In this document: one piece after another, positions 1 to 8,618 of the stretch | How the letters are laid out: each line of letters starts with the position of its first letter | Numbering within the stretch: position 1 is the first letter of the stretch | From: Planctomycetota bacterium | Lineage (GTDB): Bacteria > Planctomycetota > UBA8742 > UBA2392 | Direction of reading: 5' to 3' | Assembly (NCBI GenBank): GCA_019636215.1 | Contig: JAHBXZ010000008.1 | Coordinates: forward strand, 62,001-126,000 | Length of the DNA stretch: 64,000 nt | The notes under the pieces: generated by a model | The model's input: only the letters and a program-made list of their open reading frames with translations | Database searches by the model: none | What the model was told of the DNA's origin: nothing | Program-made: the position numbers and the translations under genes

Positions 1-377
1 GTCATTCCGCCGGGCTGGGATGCCCCCGGTCTGGCTTGGTCGCCTGCATTGGGCGCGGCGGGCGAACCCTGTCTGCCCGATGGCGCGGGGTCAGACCCGG
101 GCCGGCCGGGGCTGCCGGGGCTGCCGGGGCTTGGGCCCGCCGTTGGCGATTCAGGGCGAATGACTTCGACTTCCGCGGTGGTCTCGGGCTGTTTGCTATC
201 TTCGCCGATGGAACCGGCAGGCCCTTCGACCAGCGCCGGGCTGTCCGAAGTTGGCTCGCCGGGATCGACGGCTGATTGGATTCTTGCCGTCGGGTCGGTG
301 CCTTGCAACGCGCACCACAGGCCGCCAAACAGCAGGGCCGACAACGCCATCACAACAAGCAGGCCCCGCCGCGTCAT
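1..377 (-). CDS. Membrane-anchored protein with collagen-like Pro/Gly tail (C-terminus outside window)
   Basis: The reading frame is open from an ATG at 377 to the window edge, about 125 codons, with no stop. The product starts with MTRRGLLVVMALSALLFGGL, a basic N-terminus plus one hydrophobic segment (signal anchor or signal peptide). Disordered sequence rich in Pro, Gly, Ser, Glu and Ala follows, with short collagen-like Gly-Ser-Pro repeats near residues 80-95. No catalytic domain is visible in this part. It lies on the same strand as the two genes to its right, 140 bases after the DUF6288-like gene, so it could be cotranscribed. Function is unknown; a surface-exposed linker or anchoring role is only inferred from composition. 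Confidence 0.6.
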   Translation of the reverse strand, partial: MTRRGLLVVMALSALLFGGLWCALQGTDPTARIQSAVDPGEPTSDSPALVEGPAGSIGEDSKQPETTAEVEVIRPESPTAGPSPGSPGSPGRPGSDPAPSGRQGSPAAPNAGDQARPGASQPGGM

Positions 378-517
378 GGGCCCATTGTTGCAACCAGACA
401 CAGCGGGGCCAACGAAAAGCGGCCGGTTGGCTACCAACCCTCAAGATCAAACTGCAGGGCTGACCAGCCCAGCGGTGGGTAAGGGTCATGGCAGGACGAT
501 TCGCCCTACATACATGT

Positions 518-2554
518 TCAGTTCCCGGCCGCCCAGGCTCGTTCGTCGCGGACGACAGCGCAGGGTCGGCTGTCCGGCACCGGTGCTTGAGGCAAGTCGC
601 GCCGGGGCGGGGTTTCGGGTTCACGTTCCACCAGCCAGCGTTTGGCCTCTCCACCGCTCAAGACCAGCCCTTTGTTCGCCAGCGTCCACAACAGGGCATA
701 CGAAGGGTTGATGATCTCTTCTTCGCCCATGTACGGGGAACCCATGTGCGGTGTGCTGTACCGCAAGCCGAACCCGGGCTGCCAGGCACTGACAAATCGC
801 CAGCGCCACTGGCCCATCACTTCCTTGAAGTGATCGGGTGCGGTCACGCCAAGCGCCAGCAGCCCAAGCGCGGCCCCGGGCTCGCCATAGGCGTGGCTAT
901 TGAGCATCCATGCATGGCGCTTGGCCATCAGCGCCACAAGCGCGTCGCGCATCTCCGGCTTGTCCTTGCGCAAATGCAGCGCCAGCGCCGTCAGGCCGGT
1001 TCGAGACCAGAACTCTTCCGTATCCTTGTGCGAGCCGTTGTAACCCATGCCGCCATGGCCGCCGGTTGCCGGGTCCGACCAACTGTGCATCACGTAGGGC
1101 TCAATGTGCTCCCACACCTTTGAGGCCACACCACAGCGCCGCGCCAGTGCGTCAAAGACCAGCAGATGCGCGCAGGGCGCCATGAGTGCTTTGTCCTCAT
1201 AGGGCAGGCCGTCCGGCCCGTGGCCAAAGGCGGGCATGCCCCAGGCGCACTTGTGCGTGGTCGTGGGCAGCCACTCAATGGCCGCCTTGATCCAATCCAG
1301 TGTGCGCTGGTCGCCCGTGGCCAGGTGGTACTCGCAGAAAAGCATGCCCTGAAAGCCAACGGTCCAATACGCCAGCCCGGTCATTTTCGTGGGGTCGGGG
1401 TTTTCGCGCAGCAGGGCATTCACGGCGGCGTCAATCTGCTTGCGATGCTTGCGGTCGCGCGTACCCAGCAGCGCCAGCGCCGCAATCGGCGTGTTCACGC
1501 CGTGGCACTCAGGCCAGAATCCATCGCCGCCCTGGTTTTTCTCGATCCAGGCCAGCATGTCGGCGTGCATCAACTTGCCGGCCTTGTCGTCCAGCGGCAT
1601 TTCTTTGTCGAGCAAGGCGGGCAGGTCAGGCTTGAGTTTCAATTCTTTCAGGCCATCGGCGCGCAGCACAGTCATGGTGAACGCGCCCTTGCGAGCCTTT
1701 TCTTTAAGCGCGGCCAGAACCGCGCGGCCAATCACGGCCTCGTGGCTGGCTTGAAACCACTCCTGGCCGGCATCCACACTGGACGGGGCACAGGGATTGG
1801 CGTCGACGGCAACGATCAAATCGCCGTCTTTCAGGCCCGCTTTGGCGCAGGCGCTGTCGGCACGAACCTGCATGACCGAAAGCGAGACGTGCATATGTTC
1901 CGTCAGTGCCGTCAGGCCGATGGCCCCGCTCTGGAAAAGGTCCGGGCCCAGAACACCATTGGCCTTGCCCAGCAGCTCGCGATTGGGAGCGCGGTGAAAT
2001 TGTTCGCAGCGCAGGTCGTCGATCACGACATTTCCGCCCTCTGCGGCAAGTTCCAATGTCACGGCCTTGCCCGCAAGCCGGGCGCAGTCTGCCTCGGACA
2101 GCCGCAGCCACAGGCGCTGCAAGGCCGGTGCCGGGGGCTGGGTCACTGCAGGGGCTGAGACACTCAACTCGGCCCGTGCCAATTGTTTGGGCTTGCGGCC
2201 GGGTTCGGTCAACGTCGCCACCAGCTTGGCCGCGTACTCGCCCTCCATGCCCGCGGAGTCTATGGAAAACACCAGGTACCAGCCGTCGCCGGCAAGCTTG
2301 CTTTCGGGTGTGGCGGGCAGCGTGATTTCGCGACTGAGGGCTGTACCCTTGCCCAGCCACAGCGCCTGGGCATGGGGGGCAGGGCCAACCCAGCGTTTGA
2401 CGTCTGGGCCAGCACCACGAGCAAGAGTGAAGCCCTCGGGCATGAAGGCCGCGCGATGCTGGGCCTCGGGTTTGGCAAAGTCGCTATTGGGAAGCTCCAC
2501 CACCCGCGCCGAAAGCGAGGCGGCGAAAAGGACAGTCAGTAAGACCATGCGCAT
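518..2554 (-). CDS. Secreted DUF6288-like protein with PDZ and alpha/alpha-toroid region
   Basis: A 678-aa secreted protein. I place the start at 2554 because AAGGAA lies 7 bases upstream and the product then opens with a clean signal peptide (MRMVLLTVLFAASLSA); the longer frame to 2593 adds a non-signal extension. After a beta-rich N-terminal part of about 190 residues, a PDZ-like segment includes SACAKAGLKDGDLIVAVDA. The C-terminal half resembles an alpha/alpha toroid of the prenyltransferase/terpenoid-cyclase type, with motifs such as GGHGGMGYNGSHKDTEEFW. This order recalls families annotated DUF6288 in planctomycetes and verrucomicrobia, though I cannot run a profile search. The substrate is unknown. 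The PP-loop gene lies 75 bases upstream on the same strand, probably in one transcript. Confidence 0.75.
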   Translation of the reverse strand: MRMVLLTVLFAASLSARVVELPNSDFAKPEAQHRAAFMPEGFTLARGAGPDVKRWVGPAPHAQALWLGKGTALSREITLPATPESKLAGDGWYLVFSIDSAGMEGEYAAKLVATLTEPGRKPKQLARAELSVSAPAVTQPPAPALQRLWLRLSEADCARLAGKAVTLELAAEGGNVVIDDLRCEQFHRAPNRELLGKANGVLGPDLFQSGAIGLTALTEHMHVSLSVMQVRADSACAKAGLKDGDLIVAVDANPCAPSSVDAGQEWFQASHEAVIGRAVLAALKEKARKGAFTMTVLRADGLKELKLKPDLPALLDKEMPLDDKAGKLMHADMLAWIEKNQGGDGFWPECHGVNTPIAALALLGTRDRKHRKQIDAAVNALLRENPDPTKMTGLAYWTVGFQGMLFCEYHLATGDQRTLDWIKAAIEWLPTTTHKCAWGMPAFGHGPDGLPYEDKALMAPCAHLLVFDALARRCGVASKVWEHIEPYVMHSWSDPATGGHGGMGYNGSHKDTEEFWSRTGLTALALHLRKDKPEMRDALVALMAKRHAWMLNSHAYGEPGAALGLLALGVTAPDHFKEVMGQWRWRFVSAWQPGFGLRYSTPHMGSPYMGEEEIINPSYALLWTLANKGLVLSGGEAKRWLVEREPETPPRRDLPQAPVPDSRPCAVVRDERAWAAGN

Positions 2555-2629
2555 CAGTGATTTCCTTGGGCAGGCATTGTCAGCATCACGCACCGCAAAC
2601 GCAACGAGAACAGGCGACCGTTGCGCGCA

Positions 2630-3307
2630 CTACCCCTTCGCTGCCGCTTCGGGCTGGAACTGCACGTCGGCGAATGTGAAGCCATCACGGGTGACGATTT
2701 CGCCGACCTGCACATTCAGCGGGGCCTTGAACATCGGGCCGGCGTAGACAAACGAATGAAACTCGCCGCGCTCGCCGCAGGGGTCGCAGCTTGCGGGCAG
2801 CTCGGCAAGCAGATTGGCGTCAAACTGGCGGCCAACAAACTTGGCGTCAATCTGTTTGGGGTCGACGCAGGTCAGCACCGCGCGCAGGCCGGCCGCAATC
2901 ATCTCTTGCGCCAGCGCCGGCGTAGGCCTGCCCCACAGCGGGAAGATCGGCTCCAGCCCCGTGGGTTTGAGTTTCTCCACTCGATACTGGCGCACGTCTG
3001 CCAGAAACAGGTCGCCAAAGGCCACGTGCGTAACTCCCATTCCCTTGGCCCTGGCGCAGGCCTCGGTCATGCGATGTTCATAGATTTCGTTGCTGCAGGG
3101 CCAGGGCAGGTCAACTTCCAGCAGAGGCAGGCTGGCTGCGTCAGCCTGGGCACGCAGCAATTGCCGCCGCACGGCGTGCATGGCCACGCGATCATGCGTG
3201 CTGTTCAATGTCGTCAGCAGGCTGGTCACGTTCACGCCCTGTTGCCGCAGCGTGTGCAGCGTCCAGGCCGAATCTTTGCCACTGGACCAGCTCAACATCA
3301 CGTTCAT
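2630..3307 (-). CDS. PP-loop ATPase, diphthine--ammonia ligase (Dph6) family
   Basis: A 225-aa cytoplasmic adenylating enzyme. The PP-loop SSGKDS is at residues 7-12 (MNVMLSWSSGKDSAW), which is how this N-type ATP pyrophosphatase family begins. Further family landmarks are FGDLFLADVRQYR in the middle, PLWG after it, and a final beta-rich part with GERGEFHSFVY. Archaeal and eukaryotic relatives amidate diphthine on EF2. Bacteria have no diphthamide, so the bacterial substrate is unknown and I give no symbol. The start at 3307 is supported by AAGGA 6 bases upstream; the frame runs further up to 3514 but that extension is low quality. It precedes the DUF6288-like gene. Confidence 0.85.
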   Translation of the reverse strand: MNVMLSWSSGKDSAWTLHTLRQQGVNVTSLLTTLNSTHDRVAMHAVRRQLLRAQADAASLPLLEVDLPWPCSNEIYEHRMTEACARAKGMGVTHVAFGDLFLADVRQYRVEKLKPTGLEPIFPLWGRPTPALAQEMIAAGLRAVLTCVDPKQIDAKFVGRQFDANLLAELPASCDPCGERGEFHSFVYAGPMFKAPLNVQVGEIVTRDGFTFADVQFQPEAAAKG

Positions 3308-3383
3308 GAGCGTTCCTTGTTCAGGGCGGCTTTGTAACCCGCGACGGGCCTTTGGGAAGTACGATATAGGCCGGAGGTGCCAT

Positions 3384-4592
3384 ATGTGGGATCGCAGCTT
3401 CCGCTGGCAACGAATGGCGCGCATCGCTGCAGGCGGGTTTGCCGTGGCAGCATTAGGCGCCGGCGCAATCAGCTTTGCCCAGACCCCGGCGGCCTCGCGC
3501 GCCAGCGCCGGCATTGCCGAAATCAGCCGCGAATCGAACCCGGATTCTAAGGCTCAGATAACTGTCAGCGTACCCGCCAGCCTTGAGGTGCGGCGTGGTG
3601 GACTTGTATACCGCGAGAACCAAGATGGTTCCGGTTCCATTGTCGGGCGGGTGATCAAAGTAGAAGCTGCCAGCGGCGACATGCAGCAGATAACGCTATT
3701 GCTGACTCCTGCAGCATCCGGCCTGGTTGCCGAAGGCGGCAAAGTGCGCGGCGCCGCGCCCACTCTCAATGTGGAACACGCCCTGCGCCTGCTGGTCTCA
3801 CCCGACATCCCGCGTGACGAAGCCACCCGCGCCCGCGACGCGATCTGGCCCGCCGTGGAAAAGGCGATTCTGCCTGGCCTGAAAGACCGCCTCACCACAG
3901 AACTCACGCAAAGCATGGAGAACCTGGCACCGGAGGATGCCGATCTGCTGAATGCAACGGTGGGGGACCTGCGCAAAGAAATGGCGCCGCTAGAGGAACA
4001 GTTGCTCAACAAGCTTGCCAACCGGGCCTGGGAAGTGATTGGCGTTTCGGGTGTGGCCGAAGGTGTCATCCGCAAGGCCGGGGACGGTGCCAAGAACAGC
4101 TACAACGACGCCAAGGAGTGGGTGAAAGGCTGGTTTGGCAAGAAAGAGGAAGTTGAAAAGTCCAATCGTGACTTCCTGACGGAAGAAAAGGCGACCGCCT
4201 TGCGCATTGCCCTTGAGGAAGAGGTCGAGAAGTTTCTTAAAGACAACGACCGCGAGATCAAGACGGCTTTCAACAAGGTTCTGAATGAGCGGCGCAAAGA
4301 CTTCATCCAGAAGTTCGAGACCAAGTGGGGGCCCAAGTTGTACGAAAAGGCGATTGTTCCCAGTTGGTTCGAAGGAGAAGAGGCCGTGATTGCCGCGGCC
4401 GAATCCTACGCCAACGATTTCGCGCGGCGTCGTCTGTTGACCGAGAAAGGTGGCCCAAGGCTGTTGCTGGCCTATGCCCTGCGTACCAGCCTGGATATCA
4501 GTGACGACCCATTGTTAGTGATCGCGCCGGCCAAGACTGGCCGCGTGGAGTTCGAATGGATCATGCCTCGTCTAGCCAAGGACTCGCGATAA
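3384..4592 (+). CDS. Membrane-anchored protein with MCE-like segment, partner of ABC gene
   Basis: A 402-aa protein starting at 3384, with GGAGG 6 bases upstream. One hydrophobic segment (residues 11-31, MARIAAGGFAVAALGAGAIS) anchors or exports it. Residues about 55-105 (GGLVYRENQDGSGSIVGRVI and what follows) resemble the small beta-barrel MCE domain of MlaD, in which a GSPVRYRG..VGRV pattern is typical; this is a weak motif-level match. The rest is a long charged alpha-helical region with many Lys and Glu, probably coiled coil. Its last 37 bases overlap the next gene, a fused ATPase and MlaE-like permease, so translation is likely coupled. I infer a periplasmic substrate-binding partner for lipid transport. 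The alternative is an unrelated anchored coiled-coil protein. Confidence 0.65.
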   Translation: MWDRSFRWQRMARIAAGGFAVAALGAGAISFAQTPAASRASAGIAEISRESNPDSKAQITVSVPASLEVRRGGLVYRENQDGSGSIVGRVIKVEAASGDMQQITLLLTPAASGLVAEGGKVRGAAPTLNVEHALRLLVSPDIPRDEATRARDAIWPAVEKAILPGLKDRLTTELTQSMENLAPEDADLLNATVGDLRKEMAPLEEQLLNKLANRAWEVIGVSGVAEGVIRKAGDGAKNSYNDAKEWVKGWFGKKEEVEKSNRDFLTEEKATALRIALEEEVEKFLKDNDREIKTAFNKVLNERRKDFIQKFETKWGPKLYEKAIVPSWFEGEEAVIAAAESYANDFARRRLLTEKGGPRLLLAYALRTSLDISDDPLLVIAPAKTGRVEFEWIMPRLAKDSR

Positions 4593-6241
4593 GCGAGCCA
4601 GGCGGCAAGTCTGCCCCGGCTAACCCCTCCGCCCCAGCGCCGGAGGTGGCGGGCCCGGAGCTGCGGCTGGAGTCCTTGCGGGTTCGGTTGGGTGACGACA
4701 ACCTGCGCCTGGAGGGGGCCATGGCACTTCGTGCTGGTCGCCTTTACGTGCTTTGGGGACCTTCTGGCAGCGGCAAATCAAGTTTCGTGCGTGCACTGCT
4801 GGGGCTTGGCGAGCTTGCTCATCCGCGAGTGACCTGTGAGGGCGAAGTCACCCTGAAGGATGGCACAGGTGTAGAACACGCTCTTTGGCAGGGCGACACG
4901 TATAACCCATCGGCGCGCGAGCACATCGCGTTTCTTCCTCAGGCTGAGAAGCTGGGGTTTCTGGACGGCCTGGACACACTGGAGAATCTGCGGCTGTTTT
5001 CGCGGCTTGGCCGTTCCGATGCCGAGGTCCACGCCCAGCGCCTTTCCGCGCGCTTTCACATGATGGGCCTGCCCAGGGTTATCGCCCGCGCAAGCGGCGG
5101 CGAACGCATGAGGTTGTCCGCCGTGCGTGCGCTGATGCCGCGCGACGCCAGCGGCAGCGTGCCGGCGCTGGTGATTGCCGATGAACCCACAAGCGGGCTG
5201 GACGCTACGGCTGCGCGCTCGCTGGCCCGGGAACTGATTGACCTTGCGGCCAAGGGCGACAGCGTGGTCATGGTCATCACCCACGACCCGCAGGTTTTTA
5301 CAGGTCAGGAGCCGCCCGAGGCCGACCGTGCTGCCCACTCCAAGGTGGTGCGCGTGCTGGAATGCACACCTGACGGCCAGGGCCGCGCGCCCATGGTGGC
5401 CGAACCCGGCAGGCTCAAGATCGAGGCCGGCCCGCCGCGCAATCAGTTCCTGGTACGGTCGCAATCATGGGCCGAAGGTGCGCTTGGGCTGCTGGGAGGG
5501 GCTGTGCTGGCGCCGCTGGCGTTCTTGTGGGGATTGGCCCGGATGCGCCGGCCGTGGCTGGCCGCAAGGCGCGTGGCGTTTGATTCGCTGGATCCCGCGA
5601 CCCAGGCGTTCGCGTGGCTTGGCAGCCTGCTGGTCGGCGGCATGGTGGCGTACTTCATTTTCGAGCAGTTGCCGCGCAAAGAGCTGATCGAGCCGCTGGT
5701 GCTGGAAGAAATTCTTGCCCTCAGCGGCCACACGCTGGTGCGTGTGGTCCTGCCGCTGGTCGCAGCGGGACTGGTCGCCGGCAAGCTCGGGGCAGCGCAG
5801 GCCGCGCGCCTGAGTGCCGGGGTTCGCGGCGGCATGAACGAGGCACTGGCATTGGCGCGCTGGCCAGCGGAGAGTTACGGGCTTGTGCCCGCCGTGATTG
5901 CCCAGACGCTGGCCATTGCAATGGCCACAGGCCTTGCGCTGGCAACGGGCGTCACGCTGGCAGCGCTGGTGTATGTGGCGACGCATGAAGGGGCATCGCT
6001 GGGCTTGGCGCTTGACCTGATGACCGACAGCCTGCGGCATGCCCCCGACTGGAAATCGTTCCTGGTTGCCAAGGTGCTTTTGTCGGGGTTCCTGGGCGGC
6101 ACCATGGCGGCCCTGTTTGGCCTTAGCCCCGCAGTCAGCGAAAACGACGTGGCACTGGCGGTCCGCCGCACTTTGCTGTGGGGTGTGCTGTGCGTAATCG
6201 CCGCCCAGTGTGCGCTGGTGGTCTGGGAGTTCAGCCGCTAG
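4556..6241 (+). CDS. Fused ABC ATPase and MlaE-like permease
   Basis: A 561-aa single-chain ABC half transporter. Residues 36-250 hold the ATPase: Walker A GPSGSGKS (68-75), Q-loop FLPQ (about 126-129), signature SGGER (180-184), Walker B ALVIADE (204-210) with a following D-loop, and switch His 243. Residues about 300-561 hold five or six membrane segments. The stretch VAAGLVAGKLGAAQAARLS and the following MNEALALARWPAESYGLVPA match the MlaE pattern in which a conserved Gly-Ala-Ala core precedes an EQIDAL..MG.DP...LV.PR helix. In known Mla systems MlaE and MlaF are separate proteins, so a fusion is unusual. The ATG at 4556 has GGAG 5 bases upstream, inside the preceding gene. A lipid or hydrophobic substrate between membranes is inferred. 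Confidence 0.85.
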   Translation: MDHASSSQGLAISEPGGKSAPANPSAPAPEVAGPELRLESLRVRLGDDNLRLEGAMALRAGRLYVLWGPSGSGKSSFVRALLGLGELAHPRVTCEGEVTLKDGTGVEHALWQGDTYNPSAREHIAFLPQAEKLGFLDGLDTLENLRLFSRLGRSDAEVHAQRLSARFHMMGLPRVIARASGGERMRLSAVRALMPRDASGSVPALVIADEPTSGLDATAARSLARELIDLAAKGDSVVMVITHDPQVFTGQEPPEADRAAHSKVVRVLECTPDGQGRAPMVAEPGRLKIEAGPPRNQFLVRSQSWAEGALGLLGGAVLAPLAFLWGLARMRRPWLAARRVAFDSLDPATQAFAWLGSLLVGGMVAYFIFEQLPRKELIEPLVLEEILALSGHTLVRVVLPLVAAGLVAGKLGAAQAARLSAGVRGGMNEALALARWPAESYGLVPAVIAQTLAIAMATGLALATGVTLAALVYVATHEGASLGLALDLMTDSLRHAPDWKSFLVAKVLLSGFLGGTMAALFGLSPAVSENDVALAVRRTLLWGVLCVIAAQCALVVWEFSR

Positions 6242-6654
6242 GCCGCCTGCTCAGGTTGCGGCGACGCACAGAACTTGCACTTGCGGGCTTTCAGTGGGAT
6301 AGTTTCCAGGCACTCGGGGCAAGTCTTGGTAGTTGGTGTGCCAGCTTCCTTGCGCTTGAAGTAGCCCATCAACTTGACAACGATCAGGAAGATCACGAAG
6401 GCAACAATGGCGAAGTCCACCATCGCGCCGAGCACTTCTCCGACTCCGAATTGAATTTTGCCTTCACTGGGGAGCTTCCACTCACGCCAGTCGCCGCCGG
6501 TTTCCTTCTGGAACAGCCCAACCAGCGGCATCAGGATGCCGCTGACCAGCGCGGCGACAATCTTGCCAAACGCTGTGCCGATGACTACGGCCACAGCCAA
6601 GTCGATCACGTTGCCTTTGATTGCAAACGCCTTGAAGTCTTTCAGCAGGCCCAT
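6238..6654 (-). CDS. mscL: Large-conductance mechanosensitive channel MscL
   Basis: A 138-aa inner-membrane channel that opens under membrane tension and releases solutes during osmotic downshock. The N-terminal amphipathic helix and TM1 are classical (GLLKDFKAFAIKGNVIDLAV, then VIGTAFGKIV), followed by a periplasmic loop with IQFGVG and TM2 (VDFAIVAFVIFLIVVKLMGY). A short C-terminal zinc-ribbon tail has CPEC (112-115) and CKFC (126-129); such tails occur in part of the family. The start at 6654 follows GGAG by 6 bases. The stop codon overlaps the stop of the convergent ABC gene through a shared CTAG. Confidence 0.95.
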   Translation of the reverse strand: MGLLKDFKAFAIKGNVIDLAVAVVIGTAFGKIVAALVSGILMPLVGLFQKETGGDWREWKLPSEGKIQFGVGEVLGAMVDFAIVAFVIFLIVVKLMGYFKRKEAGTPTTKTCPECLETIPLKARKCKFCASPQPEQAA

Positions 6655-6772
6655 CGGAGTCTCCGGTTGACGACGGGCAGAGTGGCGAAATCGGCCACCC
6701 ATGGCAAGGGGCCACTTGTACCGGACGCCGGTGTGCAAACCTTGTTATGCAAGTTCGCCCTTTGCCATCGAA
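6655..6772. other. Short intergenic region between mscL and kinase gene
   Basis: 118 bases separate the kinase stop from the mscL start on the same strand. It contains the mscL ribosome-binding site (GGAG near 6661-6664). I saw no convincing terminator hairpin, so mscL may be transcribed from its own promoter here or by read-through from the kinase gene. Confidence 0.4.
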
Positions 6773-8191
6773 CTAATGGCCGGGCTTGCGAGGCGCAGGC
6801 AAGCGGACGCTCTTCTGGCCTGGGTTTGTCGGCGGTGCGCCCGGAAGGCGCACGCTGGTGCCCGCGCTGGGAAGGCGGACGCTTGTGCCGGGCTTGATCG
6901 GAGGTTTGCGGATCGAGCTGGTGTTGCTGGTTGTCCCGGCGACCGGCGGCTTGCGCACACTGCCGGTCGGAGGCACCGCAGTGGTGCGTACGCTGGTGTT
7001 GCGGATCGGCGCAAACTTGCCGGTGCTGTGGCCCGTAATGCGCTGGCTGGCGTTGGGGTTGCCCAGCATGAACGGGCTGGAAGGGTCATTTTCAGGGTTG
7101 TACTGCAGATCAGCGGCGCCCTGCAGCACTTCGGTGACGTCATCCACGACTTCGCGGGCGGTCTGGTACCGGAAGTCGCGGTCTTTGCTCATCATCTTTT
7201 CGATGAAGTAGTGCATGTGCACGCTGATCTTGCCGCCCTTGAGCTTCAGTGCATCCAGGCCTTCCATCACCTGCTTGGCCATGACTTCCATGCTGTCCTT
7301 GCCCGTGAAGGGCAATTCGCCGACCACCATGTGGTACAGCGTTGCGCCTAGGCTGTAGATGTCGGCGCGGATGTCGAGATCGGCCATACCGCGGGCTTGT
7401 TCCGGCGAAATGTACTGAACGGTTCCGCAGGTTTCGTCTTCATACTGGCCGACAAGGTCCTTGCGGATCGGAGCGGCAAAACCCAGGTCCACCAGCATTA
7501 CGCGGCCATCGCCAGCCCACATGATGTTGTCGGGCTTGACGTCACGATGCACAACGCCGCGTTCCTGCATGTAAGCCAGGGCACGCGCCGCTTCGGTGAT
7601 CACGTAAATGGACTTCTGTTCGTCAAACGGGCCGTCACGATCCAGCAGGTCCTGGATGCTGGGCCCGTCAATGAATTCCATGCTCATGAAGTACAGCGGA
7701 TGCGGACTGTCCTTGCCAACCACGCCGTAGTCATACCCCTTGGCGATGTTCTCGCTTTCAAACTCCTTGAGCAGCCTGCCCTCGCGAATGAAGCGTTCGA
7801 CGAACTTCTTGTTGCTGACGTGCTTGGGGTAAAGGATCTTCAGCGCGCAGCGGGCTCCCGACTGCTTGTTGCGCGCAAGAAACACCTGGGCCATGCCACC
7901 GGCACCGATTTCGCGCTCGACTTCAAAGATGGGAATGCGGCGGGCGTCTTCGATGCTAACGCTGTCGCCCACTCCCGGGATGTCCACGGGGCCGCCACCG
8001 CCCGCGAGATTTTGCGCCTGCTCGGGCGTAAGGTACTTCTTCTTCAGGGCAATCTGCACCAGGGGCAGATCCACGCCCTTGGCTTCCTTGATGGCGGCCT
8101 GCAGGTCCATGCACTCCTGGACCTGTTCCTTTTGGATCAGGCCTTGCTTGACGGCCAGCGCCATCAACATCATTTCCTGCTTGGTTGACAT
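6773..8191 (-). CDS. Soluble Ser/Thr protein kinase with repetitive SVR-P tail
   Basis: A 472-aa Hanks-type kinase. Residues 1-70 form a helical N-terminal region also seen in shorter form in the second kinase of this window. The kinase domain (about 88-355) has glycine loop GAGGMAQVF (97-104), ATP-binding Lys 118, catalytic loop HRDVKPDN (Asp 217), metal-binding DLG (Asp 235, in place of DFG) and activation-segment TVQYISPEQARG. No transmembrane segment follows. Residues 398-470 are a low-complexity tail with at least six copies of (T)SVR or SIR followed by L/K and P, plausible autophosphorylation or docking sites. The ATG overlaps the stop of the 99-aa gene upstream (TGATG), implying coupled translation and a functional link. 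Confidence 0.93.
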   Translation of the reverse strand: MSTKQEMMLMALAVKQGLIQKEQVQECMDLQAAIKEAKGVDLPLVQIALKKKYLTPEQAQNLAGGGGPVDIPGVGDSVSIEDARRIPIFEVEREIGAGGMAQVFLARNKQSGARCALKILYPKHVSNKKFVERFIREGRLLKEFESENIAKGYDYGVVGKDSPHPLYFMSMEFIDGPSIQDLLDRDGPFDEQKSIYVITEAARALAYMQERGVVHRDVKPDNIMWAGDGRVMLVDLGFAAPIRKDLVGQYEDETCGTVQYISPEQARGMADLDIRADIYSLGATLYHMVVGELPFTGKDSMEVMAKQVMEGLDALKLKGGKISVHMHYFIEKMMSKDRDFRYQTAREVVDDVTEVLQGAADLQYNPENDPSSPFMLGNPNASQRITGHSTGKFAPIRNTSVRTTAVPPTGSVRKPPVAGTTSNTSSIRKPPIKPGTSVRLPSAGTSVRLPGAPPTNPGQKSVRLPAPRKPGH

Positions 8192-8490
8192 CAGGTTTCG
8201 CCGGTGTCGGCGTCCTCAGGTTCGTCGATCAGGATCTCGTCGCACATCTTGTGTACGCCGTTAATCACCAGAACCGTGATCAACTCGCGTTCTTCAGCAG
8301 GAAAGTCATCCAGGCAATCCTTGATCGCCATCAGGCAGTCGCGGATCCGCGTTTCCTGGGCATCTACACGGCGCGACAGTTCCGGGTGCTTCATCTTGAT
8401 GGTACGCACACGGTCAAAGATGCGGGTAACCATGCCGGGCGTGAAGTCGCTCGTGCCTTTTGCATCTTCCCTTGCTGCTTTGCGGGCCAT
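8191..8490 (-). CDS. Small conserved-looking protein coupled to kinase
   Basis: A 99-aa acidic, mainly helical cytoplasmic protein with no signal peptide or membrane segment. It contains a charged stretch (FDRVRTIKMKHPELSRRVDA) and ends with an acidic tail (DEPEDADTGET). I do not recognise a family. GGAG lies 7 bases before the ATG at 8490, and a TAGACT hexamer about 30 bases upstream could be its -10 element. Its TGA overlaps the kinase ATG by one base, so it is made with the kinase and is a candidate regulator or substrate of it. Confidence 0.75.
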   Translation of the reverse strand: MARKAAREDAKGTSDFTPGMVTRIFDRVRTIKMKHPELSRRVDAQETRIRDCLMAIKDCLDDFPAEERELITVLVINGVHKMCDEILIDEPEDADTGET

Positions 8491-8618
8491 GCGTACTCCG
8501 GTCTATGGCTAGTCTACGTCCAAACACGCGACGCGTGGGGTAGATTTCCCGCTACCTGTGCCATTGGGCAGCGTTATCATGCCTTGGGGACACAAACTTT
8601 AGCAATCAGAGGAATACA

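Noticed and set aside
100..135. Short tandem GGGGCTGCC units suspected as a CRISPR or satellite
   Set aside because: They are three-codon Gly-Ser-Pro repeats in the partial minus-strand gene; no spacers exist.
1166..2158. A 330-aa plus-strand open frame over the DUF6288-like gene
   Set aside because: No ribosome site, composition typical of antisense translation.
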